Counted from the first letter of the stretch, positions 16,103 through 25,053 are shown. The stretch: 64,000 nt of DNA from a bacterium (GCA_021783725.1 JAJXTN010000003.1:23882-87881); one strand, 5' to 3'. A program made the numbers and translations. Notes: generated by a model from the letters alone, not told the origin.

Positions 16103-18643
16103 TTAAAGGCGTTCGGCGCCGAATTTAGCTTTGGCGGCTACGGCTACCGACTCAAGCATCTGGTTAACTTCATTGTCCGTCATAGTACGGTCATAGCTGG
16201 CTAGTGAAAGGCGCAAACTAATTTGTTTGTGCTCGAGATCGTCGGGACGTTGAAATATATCAATTGGGCTAAGAACTGGAAGCGTGTGTTCGGGTTGAAC
16301 TTTGGCTAGCTCCGACCACACAAAATCAAATAATTCTTGATAGCCTAAGTCGGCTGGAACTTTCAGCGTAATATCTTGGGTGACCTTCGGGAATCTTGGT
16401 ATCGTGACGTATTTGGACCGCTGTTTTAAAGCGTTGCCTAGGACTACAGTGTCAACTTCAAAGCCAGCACAATATTTAGGAAGCTTGAGTTGCCGGGCAA
16501 CGTTCGGCTTAAATTCGCCGATAATGCCCAAGAATTCTCCGCCCTTGACACTTACCAGTGCCGACCGATTTAAGTCATACGGCTGGACTAAGGCAAAGCT
16601 TTGCATGGCTTTACCAACCGTGACGAATTCCAACTCAGTCCCGACTAGATTAGTTAGGAATTTACGGGCTTGGTAATAAGCCGCGCCAGTTTGCCGCAAT
16701 TTATCATTAGCAGCCACGACTAAAGACGTTATATCATATTCGGCCGGCAAGCCTTCGGCATCAACCGGTTGTTCGAGGCCATGGGTCTTGCCTAGCTCGA
16801 ACAGTGCGAATTGATCATAACCGGCTTTTAGATTGGCGTGAACTTTGTCGAGCAAGCTCGGCATCAAACTCATGCGATAATATTGCAGATCTGGGCTAAG
16901 CGCATTACTCAAAGCGTAGGCTTTATCTTTGGCTTGGCCGACCTTATCAAGTAAATTACCGTGGACGAAACTATAAGTCAGCGCCTCATTAGCTCCCGAT
17001 CGAGCTAAGCGATCGCGAATTTCGGCCTTGATAGTTAGTACTGGGTCTTTGCTGGTCGGTGTCAGGTCTCGGGTCGGCAGATTAAGTGGGACTTCATCGT
17101 AACCATATAATCGTCCGACTTCCTCGACTACGTCTTCGCGCAGTTCAATATCGGTGCGCCAGAACGGTGCACTAACAATTAAGTCTCGATCGTCAATGTC
17201 GACTTTGAATTCGACATTATTTAATAGTGTTTTGATATCAGTTTGTGACAACTCCAGACCAAGACGATCGTTGATGTAGGCGGCGGTTATTTTCACCGGC
17301 ACATACAGCGATTGACGGTCAAACGAACTCTGCTCAACATGATTGTCATCAATGATTTCACCAGTCATCTCAGCGCCGCTTAGTAGGCTAAGCTCCTCGG
17401 CGGCTTTGACAGCAATTGTTAGATTCTGCAGCGGGCTTTGGCCTTTATTGAATCGGCTGACAGCATCGCTAAATACGCCACTAGCCATACTCGTGCGACG
17501 AATGGAATACATATCGAAATTGGCGACTTCTAGGATAATGTTCTTGGTCGAGTCATCGACTTCGGTATCGCTACCACCCATAATGCCGCCGATACCAATC
17601 AATTGCTTGTCGGTGGCGATCATGATTGCTTCGGACCGTGGTTCAATGGTTTTGCCGTTCAATAAACTAATTTTTTCTCCAGAACGAGGATTACGCACAA
17701 CTATACTTGCTCCATCGCCACCACTTAAGGCACTAACTTTGTCGTAGTCGTATGCGTGCAGAGGTTGACCAGTCAAAATCATGTAGTAGTTGGTGATGTC
17801 GACAACATTGTTGATTGGTCGAACGCCATGGCGTGACAACAAGCTTTGAAGCCAGACGGGGCTCGGTTTAACGTTGACATTCTTCATAGTCAGCAAAACG
17901 AACCGCCGAACGGCTTCAGGTAATTCATTATTAAAATTAAGTTTTAGGTCATTAGTTGATGGTGTGGGTAGTTTGGGCTTTAGACTATACCACTCCGGGC
18001 TAGTAAATTTAATGCCCTGAATACCGGCAATTTCTCGGCCAACCCCCAATAGACCAAAGCAATCCGGACGATGGGTGAACATTTTATTCTCGATGTCTAA
18101 AATATAGTCGTCTAAGTCATACAGTCGCTTGAATTCGGTGCCTGGCTTGGACAGCTCCGGCCCAACCTCTTCGGGTACAATTTCTAGCAAACCGTCGTGA
18201 TTATCGGTAATCGCTAATTCGCTGGGGCTGGCTAACATGCCATTACTTACCACGCCACGCAGTTCACGAGCTTCAAGCACGAATGGGTCTTTGCCAACAC
18301 TACTTGGCACGGTGCTACCGGGCGGCAACCAGGCGACAGTCATACCAGCCTTAACGTTTGGCGCGCCACAAACCACTTGGACTAGACCTTCGTTATTACG
18401 CTCAACGTCGTTGGCGACTCCGCCATCGTCAATCATGCAGACGTGTAAACGATCGGCATCGGGGTGATCTTCGCAGCTAACCACTCTAACAACCAAGATA
18501 CCTTCATACAATCCACCCAAATAAAATGGTTCTTTCTCGAGTCCTCCAAGTTGGGTACCAATCTTGTCAGCCAGTTCATCGATCGGTGATTTGAATATTT
18601 CATCATAGCCATAACGCTTGATGGTGTTCAGACTTATTTTCAT
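16103..18643 (-). CDS. pheT: Phenylalanine-tRNA ligase beta subunit
   Basis: 846 residues. The start is the ATG at 18643 (MKISLNTIKRYGYDE), with AGGA 7 nt upstream; an open frame that continues to 18832 only reads through the flanking repeats. Order of domains: N-terminal, tRNA-binding OB fold (about 45-200, with VVCGAPNVKAGMTVAW), B3/B4 editing core (RPINNVVDITNYYML), B5, catalytic-like core (LYGYDEVPLNLP) and the C-terminal anticodon-binding FDX-ACB domain. With PheS it forms the alpha2beta2 enzyme that charges tRNA-Phe. Confidence 0.96.
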   Translation of the reverse strand: MKISLNTIKRYGYDEIFKSPIDELADKIGTQLGGLEKEPFYLGGLYEGILVVRVVSCEDHPDADRLHVCMIDDGGVANDVERNNEGLVQVVCGAPNVKAGMTVAWLPPGSTVPSSVGKDPFVLEARELRGVVSNGMLASPSELAITDNHDGLLEIVPEEVGPELSKPGTEFKRLYDLDDYILDIENKMFTHRPDCFGLLGVGREIAGIQGIKFTSPEWYSLKPKLPTPSTNDLKLNFNNELPEAVRRFVLLTMKNVNVKPSPVWLQSLLSRHGVRPINNVVDITNYYMILTGQPLHAYDYDKVSALSGGDGASIVVRNPRSGEKISLLNGKTIEPRSEAIMIATDKQLIGIGGIMGGSDTEVDDSTKNIILEVANFDMYSIRRTSMASGVFSDAVSRFNKGQSPLQNLTIAVKAAEELSLLSGAEMTGEIIDDNHVEQSSFDRQSLYVPVKITAAYINDRLGLELSQTDIKTLLNNVEFKVDIDDRDLIVSAPFWRTDIELREDVVEEVGRLYGYDEVPLNLPTRDLTPTSKDPVLTIKAEIRDRLARSGANEALTYSFVHGNLLDKVGQAKDKAYALSNALSPDLQYYRMSLMPSLLDKVHANLKAGYDQFALFELGKTHGLEQPVDAEGLPAEYDITSLVVAANDKLRQTGAAYYQARKFLTNLVGTELEFVTVGKAMQSFALVQPYDLNRSALVSVKGGEFLGIIGEFKPNVARQLKLPKYCAGFEVDTVVLGNALKQRSKYVTIPRFPKVTQDITLKVPADLGYQELFDFVWSELAKVQPEHTLPVLSPIDIFQRPDDLEHKQISLRLSLASYDRTMTDNEVNQMLESVAVAAKAKFGAERL

Positions 18644-18659
18644 ACTGAAATCCTGAATA

Positions 18660-18687
18660 GGGAATGATGAATGGGGAATGATGAATG
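18660..18687. repeat. AATGATGAA repeat, left flank of S23 ORF
   Basis: Two tandem copies of GGGAATGATGAATG. Together with the TTCATCATT copies at 19067-19094 they form short inverted repeats around the four-helix-bundle ORF. Confidence 0.7.
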
Positions 18688-18689
18688 AG

Positions 18690-19103
18690 TCATCGCAGAC
18701 GCTCCTTCGATGCACGAATAAATCCGGAAAGCAATCGATCAACAATTTCAGTTTGTCGATAGGCCTTTTCGAAGGAATCAACATCAACATATTGAACATC
18801 TCGGGCAACATATAGCTGATTTTGAACTTCACTTAACGAACCATGGGCAATAATGTAAAAATGAAGCTTATCTTTCATAGTGTCTCGTTTAAATCCTTCA
18901 GCGATATTTGACGTTATAGAGACGACTGCACGTTTAATCTGACTACTTAGTCCGTACTGCTCTTGGGCTGGAAAAAGCTTTGATAGCAAATACACTTCGA
19001 GAACCAAGGCATGCCCTGCCTGCCAAACATCTAGGTCGGTAAAAAATTTTATAGTTGGCCTTACTTCTTCCTTCATCATTCTTCCTTCATCATTCTTCCT
19101 CAT
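18690..19103 (-). CDS. Four-helix-bundle protein (S23/IVP family) inserted between pheS and pheT
   Basis: 137 residues, mostly helical. FFTDLDVWQAGHALVLEVYLL, SSQIKRAVVSITSNIAEGF and LHFYIIAHGSLSEVQNQL match the four-helix-bundle family first seen in 23S rRNA intervening sequences. Its molecular role is not established. The ATG overlaps the pheS stop codon by 4 bp (ATGA), so it is translationally coupled. The first codons lie in a 14 bp tandem repeat, so a later start (residue 9) is possible. The flanking AATGATGAA inverted repeats suggest that it arrived as a small insertion. Confidence 0.85.
   Translation of the reverse strand: MRKNDEGRMMKEEVRPTIKFFTDLDVWQAGHALVLEVYLLSKLFPAQEQYGLSSQIKRAVVSITSNIAEGFKRDTMKDKLHFYIIAHGSLSEVQNQLYVARDVQYVDVDSFEKAYRQTEIVDRLLSGFIRASKERLR
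19067..19094. repeat. TTCATCATT repeat, right flank of S23 ORF
   Basis: Two tandem copies of CTTCCTTCATCATT; they encode the first residues of the S23-type protein on the minus strand. Confidence 0.7.
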
Positions 19104-20152
19104 GAGAATTGCCTCAAGAAATCTAGACGGGCGCTTTCGAAGTAGCGGACATCTTCAATGCCGTATTTCATCATTACCAAGCGGTCGATACCACCACCCC
19201 AAGCAAAGCCGGTATAGATGTTAGTGTCGATGCCTGCGGCGTGCAAAACATTCGGGTGAATCATGCCACAACCAAGTAATTCAATCCAGCCAGATTGCGA
19301 ACAAATGTTACAGCCTTGCTTATCACAGAACGGACAACTCAAAGTGAATTCAAATGACGGTTCGGTGAATGGGAAATAAAACGGCTGAGTTTTGACTTCC
19401 AACTGTTTGCCATAATATTCCTGCAAAAAGGTTTTGAGTGTCGCAATCAAATGGCCAACGTTGATACCTTTATCGACATACACCCCTTCCAGCTGATAGA
19501 AAGTATGCTCGTGTCGAGCGTCAAGATCCTCGTTACGAAATACTCGGCCAGGAATAATAACCGAAATCGGCTTACCAGCTTCAAGATTAGCTCGATACTT
19601 AAGTAGCGCCCGATGTTGCATGGTTGATGTATGAGCTGGTGCGATGAACGGTTTGCTATTGGCATCAGTTTGAGTCGTCATGAAAGTGTCGTAGTCATCA
19701 CGTGCCGGATGGTCTTCGGCAAAGTTCAGTGACCCGAACATGTGAAAATCATCATCAATTTCGCGTGACTCAACGGCCGCAAAACCCATTCGGTAAAAAA
19801 TATCCAGAATGTAATTGAGCTCGAACATCAGGGGATGCTGACTGCCGGTTTCACTCGGCAATAACTGTGGTCGACCATCTTTGGAATTAATATCAAACGG
19901 TGCGGTAATGTCGATAGGCGTAGTGTCTGTAGATTCAGCCTGAACCGAACGAACCAGCTGTTCTAGCTCGCCACGCAAAGCATTTACTTCAGCCCCAAAA
20001 GCGGCTTTCTGATCAGCCGGTAAAACTTTGAGCTCATCGTATAGCGCCTTTAATTCGATAGCCTTCAATATATCGGCTTTAGACGACAGCTCCGGCAGGC
20101 GAGCTTTGAGGATTGAGGCGGTGTCGACCACCCGTGGATTCTGGTAATTCAT
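19100..20152 (-). CDS. pheS: Phenylalanine-tRNA ligase alpha subunit
   Basis: 350 residues, full length. An N-terminal coiled coil (to about residue 95) precedes the class II catalytic core. Motif 2 is seen around GRVFRNEDLDARHEHTFYQ, substrate residues in FPFTEPSFEF, a zinc-type CPFCDKQGCNIC cluster and motif 3 GFAWGGGIDRLVM. It activates phenylalanine and transfers it to tRNA-Phe with PheT. TATACT lies 12 nt before the ATG, giving at most a very short leader. It ends in a TGA that overlaps the S23-type ORF. Confidence 0.96.
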   Translation of the reverse strand: MNYQNPRVVDTASILKARLPELSSKADILKAIELKALYDELKVLPADQKAAFGAEVNALRGELEQLVRSVQAESTDTTPIDITAPFDINSKDGRPQLLPSETGSQHPLMFELNYILDIFYRMGFAAVESREIDDDFHMFGSLNFAEDHPARDDYDTFMTTQTDANSKPFIAPAHTSTMQHRALLKYRANLEAGKPISVIIPGRVFRNEDLDARHEHTFYQLEGVYVDKGINVGHLIATLKTFLQEYYGKQLEVKTQPFYFPFTEPSFEFTLSCPFCDKQGCNICSQSGWIELLGCGMIHPNVLHAAGIDTNIYTGFAWGGGIDRLVMMKYGIEDVRYFESARLDFLRQFS

Positions 20153-20276
20153 AGCTTAGACATTAGTATATAGGACTTTGACTGATTTTTGCAGGTGTGA
20201 TGGTTGGCGTTGCAATAAGCTTATGCCGGGCGTAAACTGCGACTAAGTGGGGAGTGCAAAACATAAGGAGGTTTTT

Positions 20277-20504
20277 ATGTGGGACGAGTATGAACGAGTT
20301 GTGGCTTTACCATTGGCTCTCGGCTTAGACAGTCAGACGACTTTCGATGGAGCTCGAGTTCCAACTCTAGACACAGCTCCAACACATGAACGCTTACACG
20401 TGATTAACTGTGTTGTTAGCTTAGGTCTGCCGGAAGTTCCCAGGGTACACGGCGATCAGCAACTACTGGATATTGGCGACAGCCAGCTAGCTTTAGAGGT
20501 ATAA
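20277..20504 (+). CDS. Small hypothetical protein
   Basis: 75 residues starting MWDEYERVVALPL, acidic, with no recognised motif. A strong AAGGAGG lies 6 nt before the ATG and supports translation from here rather than from upstream in-frame codons. Its stop codon lies inside the TATAAT box of the next gene. Confidence 0.65.
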   Translation: MWDEYERVVALPLALGLDSQTTFDGARVPTLDTAPTHERLHVINCVVSLGLPEVPRVHGDQQLLDIGDSQLALEV

Positions 20505-20513
20505 TTAGCTGAT

Positions 20514-21011
20514 ATGGCTAATTTTTCATTTGATATTGTAAGTGATTATGACAAAGCCGAGATGAATAACGTTCTCGACCAAACTCAGCGTGAGCTAGCG
20601 AATCGCTATGATTTTAAGGGTACACCGGCCGAAATCGATTGGCTCAATGCCGATAAAACTGGTTTCAAAATTACCGGTAGCGGCGAATGGCAGATCGATA
20701 CCATATTGGATATCGTGCGCAAGAAACTGGCCGCCCGCAATCAAAGTCAAAAAGTTTTGGATACGACTAGTGAGGTCGTCGAGTCAAACATGAAAGCTAC
20801 CAAGGAAGTAGTTTTCAAACAAGGTCTGGACCAAGAAAAAGCTAAAAAAGTAACTAGCCTCATACGTGACCATTTTCCGAAAGCTAAACCACAAATTCAA
20901 GGTGATGAAGTTCGAGTTATGAGCAATAGCAAGGATGATTTGCAAGCCATCATGCAACTGCTACGAACTGCCGACTTCGATTTCCCACTGAATTTTACTA
21001 ACTTCCGCTAG
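20514..21011 (+). CDS. yajQ: YajQ-family nucleotide-binding protein
   Basis: 165 residues, complete YajQ/UPF0234 protein: MANFSFDIVSD, NRYDFKGTPAEI and the end FDFPLNFTNFR. Two ferredoxin-like domains. Homologs bind nucleotides, in some species cyclic di-GMP. TATAAT (20500-20505) ends 8 nt before the ATG, so the mRNA should be leaderless. Confidence 0.93.
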   Translation: MANFSFDIVSDYDKAEMNNVLDQTQRELANRYDFKGTPAEIDWLNADKTGFKITGSGEWQIDTILDIVRKKLAARNQSQKVLDTTSEVVESNMKATKEVVFKQGLDQEKAKKVTSLIRDHFPKAKPQIQGDEVRVMSNSKDDLQAIMQLLRTADFDFPLNFTNFR

Positions 21012-21221
21012 TTAAAGCCCCGGTACGGTAGGTGAGGTCATCGATTCTGGTAAATTAAAAATAGAACTTTGAACGATAGTATCGGCTAGTCTAGTGCCGG
21101 CGATCCAACCAGCTACACTTGCTACACCGGCCAAGGCCAGCGTGGCATAAGGATGCTCTCGGGCGAAGTCGATGATTTCTTTTTTAGCTGGCATTATTGG
21201 ATACGGATACTGTTCGCCCAT
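21012..21221 (-). CDS. Small single-pass membrane protein
   Basis: 69 residues with one hydrophobic segment (about 26-45, ATLALAGVASVAGWIAG) and a short basic stretch before it. A near-perfect AAGGAGGG precedes the ATG, so it is very likely expressed. Its stop is directly adjacent to the yajQ stop, tail to tail. Function unknown. Confidence 0.7.
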   Translation of the reverse strand: MGEQYPYPIMPAKKEIIDFAREHPYATLALAGVASVAGWIAGTRLADTIVQSSIFNLPESMTSPTVPGL

Positions 21222-21306
21222 TTGAGACCCTCCTTACAGAAGTTATATTAACTATAATTAATACCCCCTTTATGCTTTGTGGTCAAATTTGACTATACTA
21301 TTTAAC

Positions 21307-22629
21307 ATGAGCGGAAATTCCGATTTACTCGACCAGGCTAAAGCCGTTCTCGACATGAACGATCGTGGCCATTATACTCAGCCAGCTCACGGCCTATATC
21401 CACATCAGTGGCTATGGGACAGCTGTTTTGTCGCCATTGGTTTGCGACATTTGGATATCGAACGAGCTAAAGCCGAATTACTTAGTCTATTGCGCGGCCA
21501 ATGGTCCAACGGGATGTTCCCGAACATTATTTTTCGCGACGATCCTCAATATCGAGCCGACCGCAATGTTTGGCGCACTTGGGTCAATCCCTACGCTCCA
21601 GCTGATGTAATGACTACCGGCATCACTCAGCCGCCAGTATTCGCTGAAGCGGTCGTCCAAGTTGGCGCCAAAATGGCCTGGCCAGAAAGACGCTTATGGT
21701 ATCGTTTGATGTATCCGAAAATATTAGCTTATCACCAATGGCTATACCAGGATCGTGACCCACACAAAGAAGGTTTAGTCCTACAAATACACCCCTGGGA
21801 AACTGGCCTAGACAATACTCCGCCGTGGATGAGCGAAATGCACGAGCACCAATTACCTTTATGGATTAGAATTATCGAGAAGACGCATTTAAACAGCGTG
21901 ATTAATTTATTTCGCCGTGATACACGTTCGGTTCCGATCGATCAACGATTTTCGACGATTGAAGCTCTAGCCTTATTTGATATGCAACGCCGTTTGCGCC
22001 GCAAAGCTTATAATATCAATAAAATCCTTGATCATTCACTGTTTGCCATTGAGGATTTGGCATTTAATAGTATGTTTATTCGGGCCAACAGTCACTTGCG
22101 CGACATTGCAAAAAGCTTGCGCGAAGATTTGCCCGATGATCTAGAAACGATGATGACCAAAACTGAGAAAACTTTTGAAGAACTTTGGGACCAATATTCG
22201 GGCCAGTACTATTCGCGTGATTTCATCACACATCGGCTACTCAAAACTCCCAGTATCGCCACTCTTTTGCCATTGTATGCCGGTTCTATCAGTCAGGAAC
22301 GCGCCGATCAACTGGTTAATATGCTCGAGAACGACCATGTTTTCGGACCAGCATATCCAGTGCCCAGCGTACCGCTTGATTCATTCTGGTTTCAACCCAA
22401 GCTATATTGGCAAGGTCCGTCATGGGTCAATATGAACTGGTTAATTATTGACGGTCTGAAACGTTATGGTTTCGATGACCACGCCAAAGCCTTGACTGAA
22501 TCTACTCTAGAGATGGTTGCCGAAGGTGGTTGTTTTGAGTACTTCGACCCCTTGACTGGCGAACCGGCTGGCGCCGCCAACTTTTCATGGACGGCCGCCC
22601 TAACTATCGACCTGCTTAAATCAAAATAG
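21307..22629 (+). CDS. MGH1-like (GH63-type) glycoside hydrolase
   Basis: 440 residues forming an (alpha/alpha)6 barrel. Features shared with mannosylglycerate hydrolase and GH63/GH37 enzymes: QWLWDSCFVAIGL, WSNGMFPNIIF, SEMHEHQLPLW, FWFQPKLYWQGPSWVNMNW and a C-terminal FEYFDPLTGEPAGAANFSWTAA. It may hydrolyse mannosylglycerate or a related compatible solute or oligosaccharide; there is no signal peptide. The start is the ATG at 21307 because TATACT (21294-21299) ends 7 nt before it; an in-frame TTG at 21277 lies within the promoter. Confidence 0.88.
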   Translation: MSGNSDLLDQAKAVLDMNDRGHYTQPAHGLYPHQWLWDSCFVAIGLRHLDIERAKAELLSLLRGQWSNGMFPNIIFRDDPQYRADRNVWRTWVNPYAPADVMTTGITQPPVFAEAVVQVGAKMAWPERRLWYRLMYPKILAYHQWLYQDRDPHKEGLVLQIHPWETGLDNTPPWMSEMHEHQLPLWIRIIEKTHLNSVINLFRRDTRSVPIDQRFSTIEALALFDMQRRLRRKAYNINKILDHSLFAIEDLAFNSMFIRANSHLRDIAKSLREDLPDDLETMMTKTEKTFEELWDQYSGQYYSRDFITHRLLKTPSIATLLPLYAGSISQERADQLVNMLENDHVFGPAYPVPSVPLDSFWFQPKLYWQGPSWVNMNWLIIDGLKRYGFDDHAKALTESTLEMVAEGGCFEYFDPLTGEPAGAANFSWTAALTIDLLKSK

Positions 22630-22652
22630 ATTCCTCCACTGAGGACGGAATG
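22630..22652. repeat. Palindrome, second family
   Basis: GATTCCTCCACTGAGG and CGGAATGAC: a member of the second palindrome family, immediately after the glycosidase stop codon. Confidence 0.6.
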
Positions 22653-22659
22653 ACAATTA

Positions 22660-23268
22660 TTATTCGATATGAGTTTTGGCGGCCGAATTGTGAAACAAAT
22701 GACCAAATTGTTGGGCCACGACCACACTATAGTTTGCCAGAGCCAGATATAACGGATATATCAGCAGTCCGTAGTCTAATTTGCCCACTGATAGCACACC
22801 GAACAATGAGGCGGTACCGACGAATAGCCAAGTAATCGTCGTCTCGGTTTCTGGTGCCAGAAATGTTTTGCGGACCGTCAAAACTGCTCCAGACAAGTCG
22901 GCCAAAACGACGCCCAATAAGGCAATAATTGGTGCGTGAGCCAAGAATGAAAAGATAATGCCGGCTGTGGCGATGACAAGCGCCAGTTTGTCCAAACGCG
23001 TCCAGCCACCAACACCATATTTCAGCGATAAACTAAAAACCATAAGTGATCCAAAAGCATCAAGACCGACAAATACAATCGACCAATGTCCGTGCAAGTT
23101 AATCTGCGATATTAAAGCGATCATACCCAACACGCTCCAGATAAACCAAGTAGCCCGTTCTGGCTTTGTTTTGCCTTTTAGGATATCTACTAGGTAAGGT
23201 GGCGCCCCAGCTAGTAGCATCAGGCCGGCTATTACAGCAAAAATCTCCGTCGCAGGTACGTTAATCAT
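22660..23268 (-). CDS. Polytopic membrane protein, PQ-loop-like
   Basis: 202 residues with about six to seven hydrophobic segments. PPYLVDILKGKTKPERATWFIW and a second, similar stretch (AVLTVRKTFLAPETETTITW) give an internal duplication reminiscent of PQ-loop/SemiSWEET proteins. Substrate unknown. Its ATG overlaps the last 8 bp of rmuC, so the two are translated together. Confidence 0.72.
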   Translation of the reverse strand: MINVPATEIFAVIAGLMLLAGAPPYLVDILKGKTKPERATWFIWSVLGMIALISQINLHGHWSIVFVGLDAFGSLMVFSLSLKYGVGGWTRLDKLALVIATAGIIFSFLAHAPIIALLGVVLADLSGAVLTVRKTFLAPETETTITWLFVGTASLFGVLSVGKLDYGLLIYPLYLALANYSVVVAQQFGHLFHNSAAKTHIE

Positions 23269-24343
23269 CTTCGGCTAGTGGCTTGTCAATCAGTAATGGC
23301 TCAACAGACTCATCACCACCGGCGATTTTGACAACATCCTTATCGATTTTCTTAAGCTCTTTGTGGGCGTTGTTGAAATGGCCAACCGTCGTGCCCAAAC
23401 TATTGCCGAGTTTCTGCATGAAGGTCTCATGGGCGCCAATGTGCTTACCGAGCTCGCCGACCCGTTTCTGAATATCTTTAGCTTGTTCCTCGATTTTCAA
23501 GCTTCTTAGACCATGCAAAACGGTCTGCAAATAAGCCAGTAAGGTTGTCGGACTAACGATAATGACATGTTTGTCACGGAAGGCGTATTCAATCAGGTCC
23601 CGCGAACTTGTATTGGCGCTACCAACTTTATTGACCAGTAAATCATAATATATCGCTTCGCTGGGAATAAACATAAAAGCATAATCGAGAGTGTCCTCGT
23701 TGGGCCGAATATATTTGCTAGTTTCGTCGATGCGCTTTTTCAAATCTTCTTTGAATTTGCGGGCCAGCTGTTCTTTTTGAACTTTATCGGTGGCTTCGAC
23801 AAAGCGATTGTAGTTCTCTAGGGTAAATTTGCTATCGATCGGCAGGATGCGCTGTTTATCAAGCTTGATGACAGCATCGACGATTTCGCCATCTTTGAAA
23901 GCATACTGTAATTCATAGCCATTGGGTGGCAGAACATTGCCGAGCACGGTATCTAGATAGAACTCACCGAGACCACCGCGTTGTTTAGGGTTTTGCAGGA
24001 TATTTTGGAGCATTTTGAGCTCATCAGTTATGCCCATAACCTGTTTATTTGACTCCTTGAGTTCGGTCAAATTCTTGGTCACTTCAGCGATGATTTTGCT
24101 ACTTTCGCTGAATTGCTTTTGAAGACTACCCATCATCATCGCTTGATTCTTCTCGAACCGCTCACCTAGCTGAGTCTGTAAACCATCCTTGAGCTTAGTG
24201 ATGTCTTCGCTCAAACCTTTCAAATCTTCCTTGAGCATCAAAGCATTGCCAGTGTCCGGTCCCGGCCGTCGAGTCAGCAATACTACAACAACCGCCAGTA
24301 AAGCGACTGCTACTACCCCCAAGACTATCAATCCAATTAACAT
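23261..24343 (-). CDS. rmuC: RmuC family protein
   Basis: 360 residues: an N-terminal membrane anchor (residues 3-22), a coiled coil (about 40-110) and the RmuC domain (NPKQRGGLGEFYLDTVLG, LPIDSKFTLENYNRF, FMFIPSEAIYYDLL, VIIVSPTTLLAYLQTV). RmuC limits DNA inversions at short repeats in E. coli; the domain is nuclease-like. That is notable here because palindromic repeats are abundant. TAGAAT ends 6 nt before the ATG, suggesting a leaderless mRNA. Confidence 0.92.
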   Translation of the reverse strand: MLIGLIVLGVVAVALLAVVVVLLTRRPGPDTGNALMLKEDLKGLSEDITKLKDGLQTQLGERFEKNQAMMMGSLQKQFSESSKIIAEVTKNLTELKESNKQVMGITDELKMLQNILQNPKQRGGLGEFYLDTVLGNVLPPNGYELQYAFKDGEIVDAVIKLDKQRILPIDSKFTLENYNRFVEATDKVQKEQLARKFKEDLKKRIDETSKYIRPNEDTLDYAFMFIPSEAIYYDLLVNKVGSANTSSRDLIEYAFRDKHVIIVSPTTLLAYLQTVLHGLRSLKIEEQAKDIQKRVGELGKHIGAHETFMQKLGNSLGTTVGHFNNAHKELKKIDKDVVKIAGGDESVEPLLIDKPLAEDD

Positions 24344-24466
24344 ACCCTTATTCTACCAAACCCCTCATATAAATCCTCACCCCAAGTCATCCCAGCGACC
24401 ATTTTCTGTGCGATAAATTTCAGCTATAACCCTAAATTGCACCGCCATATTCAGATACAGCTTTCA

Positions 24467-24760
24467 CTATGTCATCTCGAGCGAAGTCGAGAGATTCTTT
24501 AGACCTGGGTTTAAGCTCAGTATAAGAACGTCCTTCTTGACTCGGCTCCAACGTTTAAGCTGTTTTTCGCGATTGATTGCTTCGATTATCGAATTGGTAT
24601 CTTCAAAATAAATCAACTCTGTGCATAGATAACGATGCGTGAAACCTGGAATCAACAATGAATGATGTTCCTGAACGCGACGTTCTAAATTGTTCGTTAC
24701 TCCAATGTAAAGCACCGATCTACTGATGTTGCTCATAATATATACGAAGTAGGTTTTCAC
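24467..24760 (-). CDS. GIY-YIG nuclease family protein
   Basis: 97 residues. YFVYIMSN and LYIGVTNNLERRVQEH give the GIY-YIG core with its catalytic Arg; INREKQLKRWSRVKK carries the Glu-containing helix. This short stand-alone group is widespread and its role is not settled. The last nine codons (NLSTSLEMT) are encoded by a palindrome of the same kind as the intergenic repeats (24474-24503), so the 3' end of the gene and the repeat overlap. Confidence 0.9.
   Translation of the reverse strand: MKTYFVYIMSNISRSVLYIGVTNNLERRVQEHHSLLIPGFTHRYLCTELIYFEDTNSIIEAINREKQLKRWSRVKKDVLILSLNPGLKNLSTSLEMT
24474..24503. repeat. Palindrome overlapping the GIY-YIG 3' end
   Basis: GTCATCTCGAGCGAAG and TCGAGAGATTC: a palindrome with the GTCAT...GATTC end format of the other repeats, here read as the C-terminal codons of the nuclease gene. 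Confidence 0.7.
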
Positions 24761-24811
24761 AATCTATATATTAGTTGATAGGTATTAACTAATAATTGAA
24801 TCTTGAATATA

Positions 24812-24907
24812 TAGATCCCTCCACTACGGTCGGGATGACATTGAGGCACGGTCGGGATGACATTGAGGCACGGTCGGGATGACATTGAGGCATGGTCGGG
24901 CATGACA
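24812..24907. repeat. Palindrome with tandem 22 bp units
   Basis: One palindrome of the second family (GATCCCTCCACTACGG) is followed by three full and one partial copies of a 22 bp unit that begins GGTCGGGATGACATTGAGG, starting at 24828, 24850, 24872 and 24894. It looks like slippage or iterated duplication of the palindrome's right end. No gene is supported in 24761-25053. Confidence 0.85.
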
Positions 24908-25053
24908 GGCGATACGTTGGCAGGGATAACATGTGACTTGGAAGATTCAATCCTAAACACTGTCAGGACGGCGAAAGTATAAATATCGGCAGGCATATAT
25001 TACGTATCGCCAAACTATTCACGGTAGTGGATAACCCTGTATAATTGATGGGC

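Noticed and set aside
16103..18832. Extended pheT start at 18832
   Set aside because: The extra 63 residues are antisense to the S23 ORF and read through the AATGATGAA repeats; the ATG at 18643 has a ribosome binding site and the normal N-terminus.
19100..19103. Alternative genetic code with TGA as glycine (as in Gracilibacteria)
   Set aside because: TGA ends several clear genes at the expected family length, for example pheS and the sortase.
24828..24907. Possible CRISPR array
   Set aside because: The units are directly adjacent with no spacers, and no cas genes lie nearby.
24757..24996. 79-codon minus-strand ORF
   Set aside because: It is made of the tandem 22 bp repeat and neighbouring palindromes and has no coding signature.
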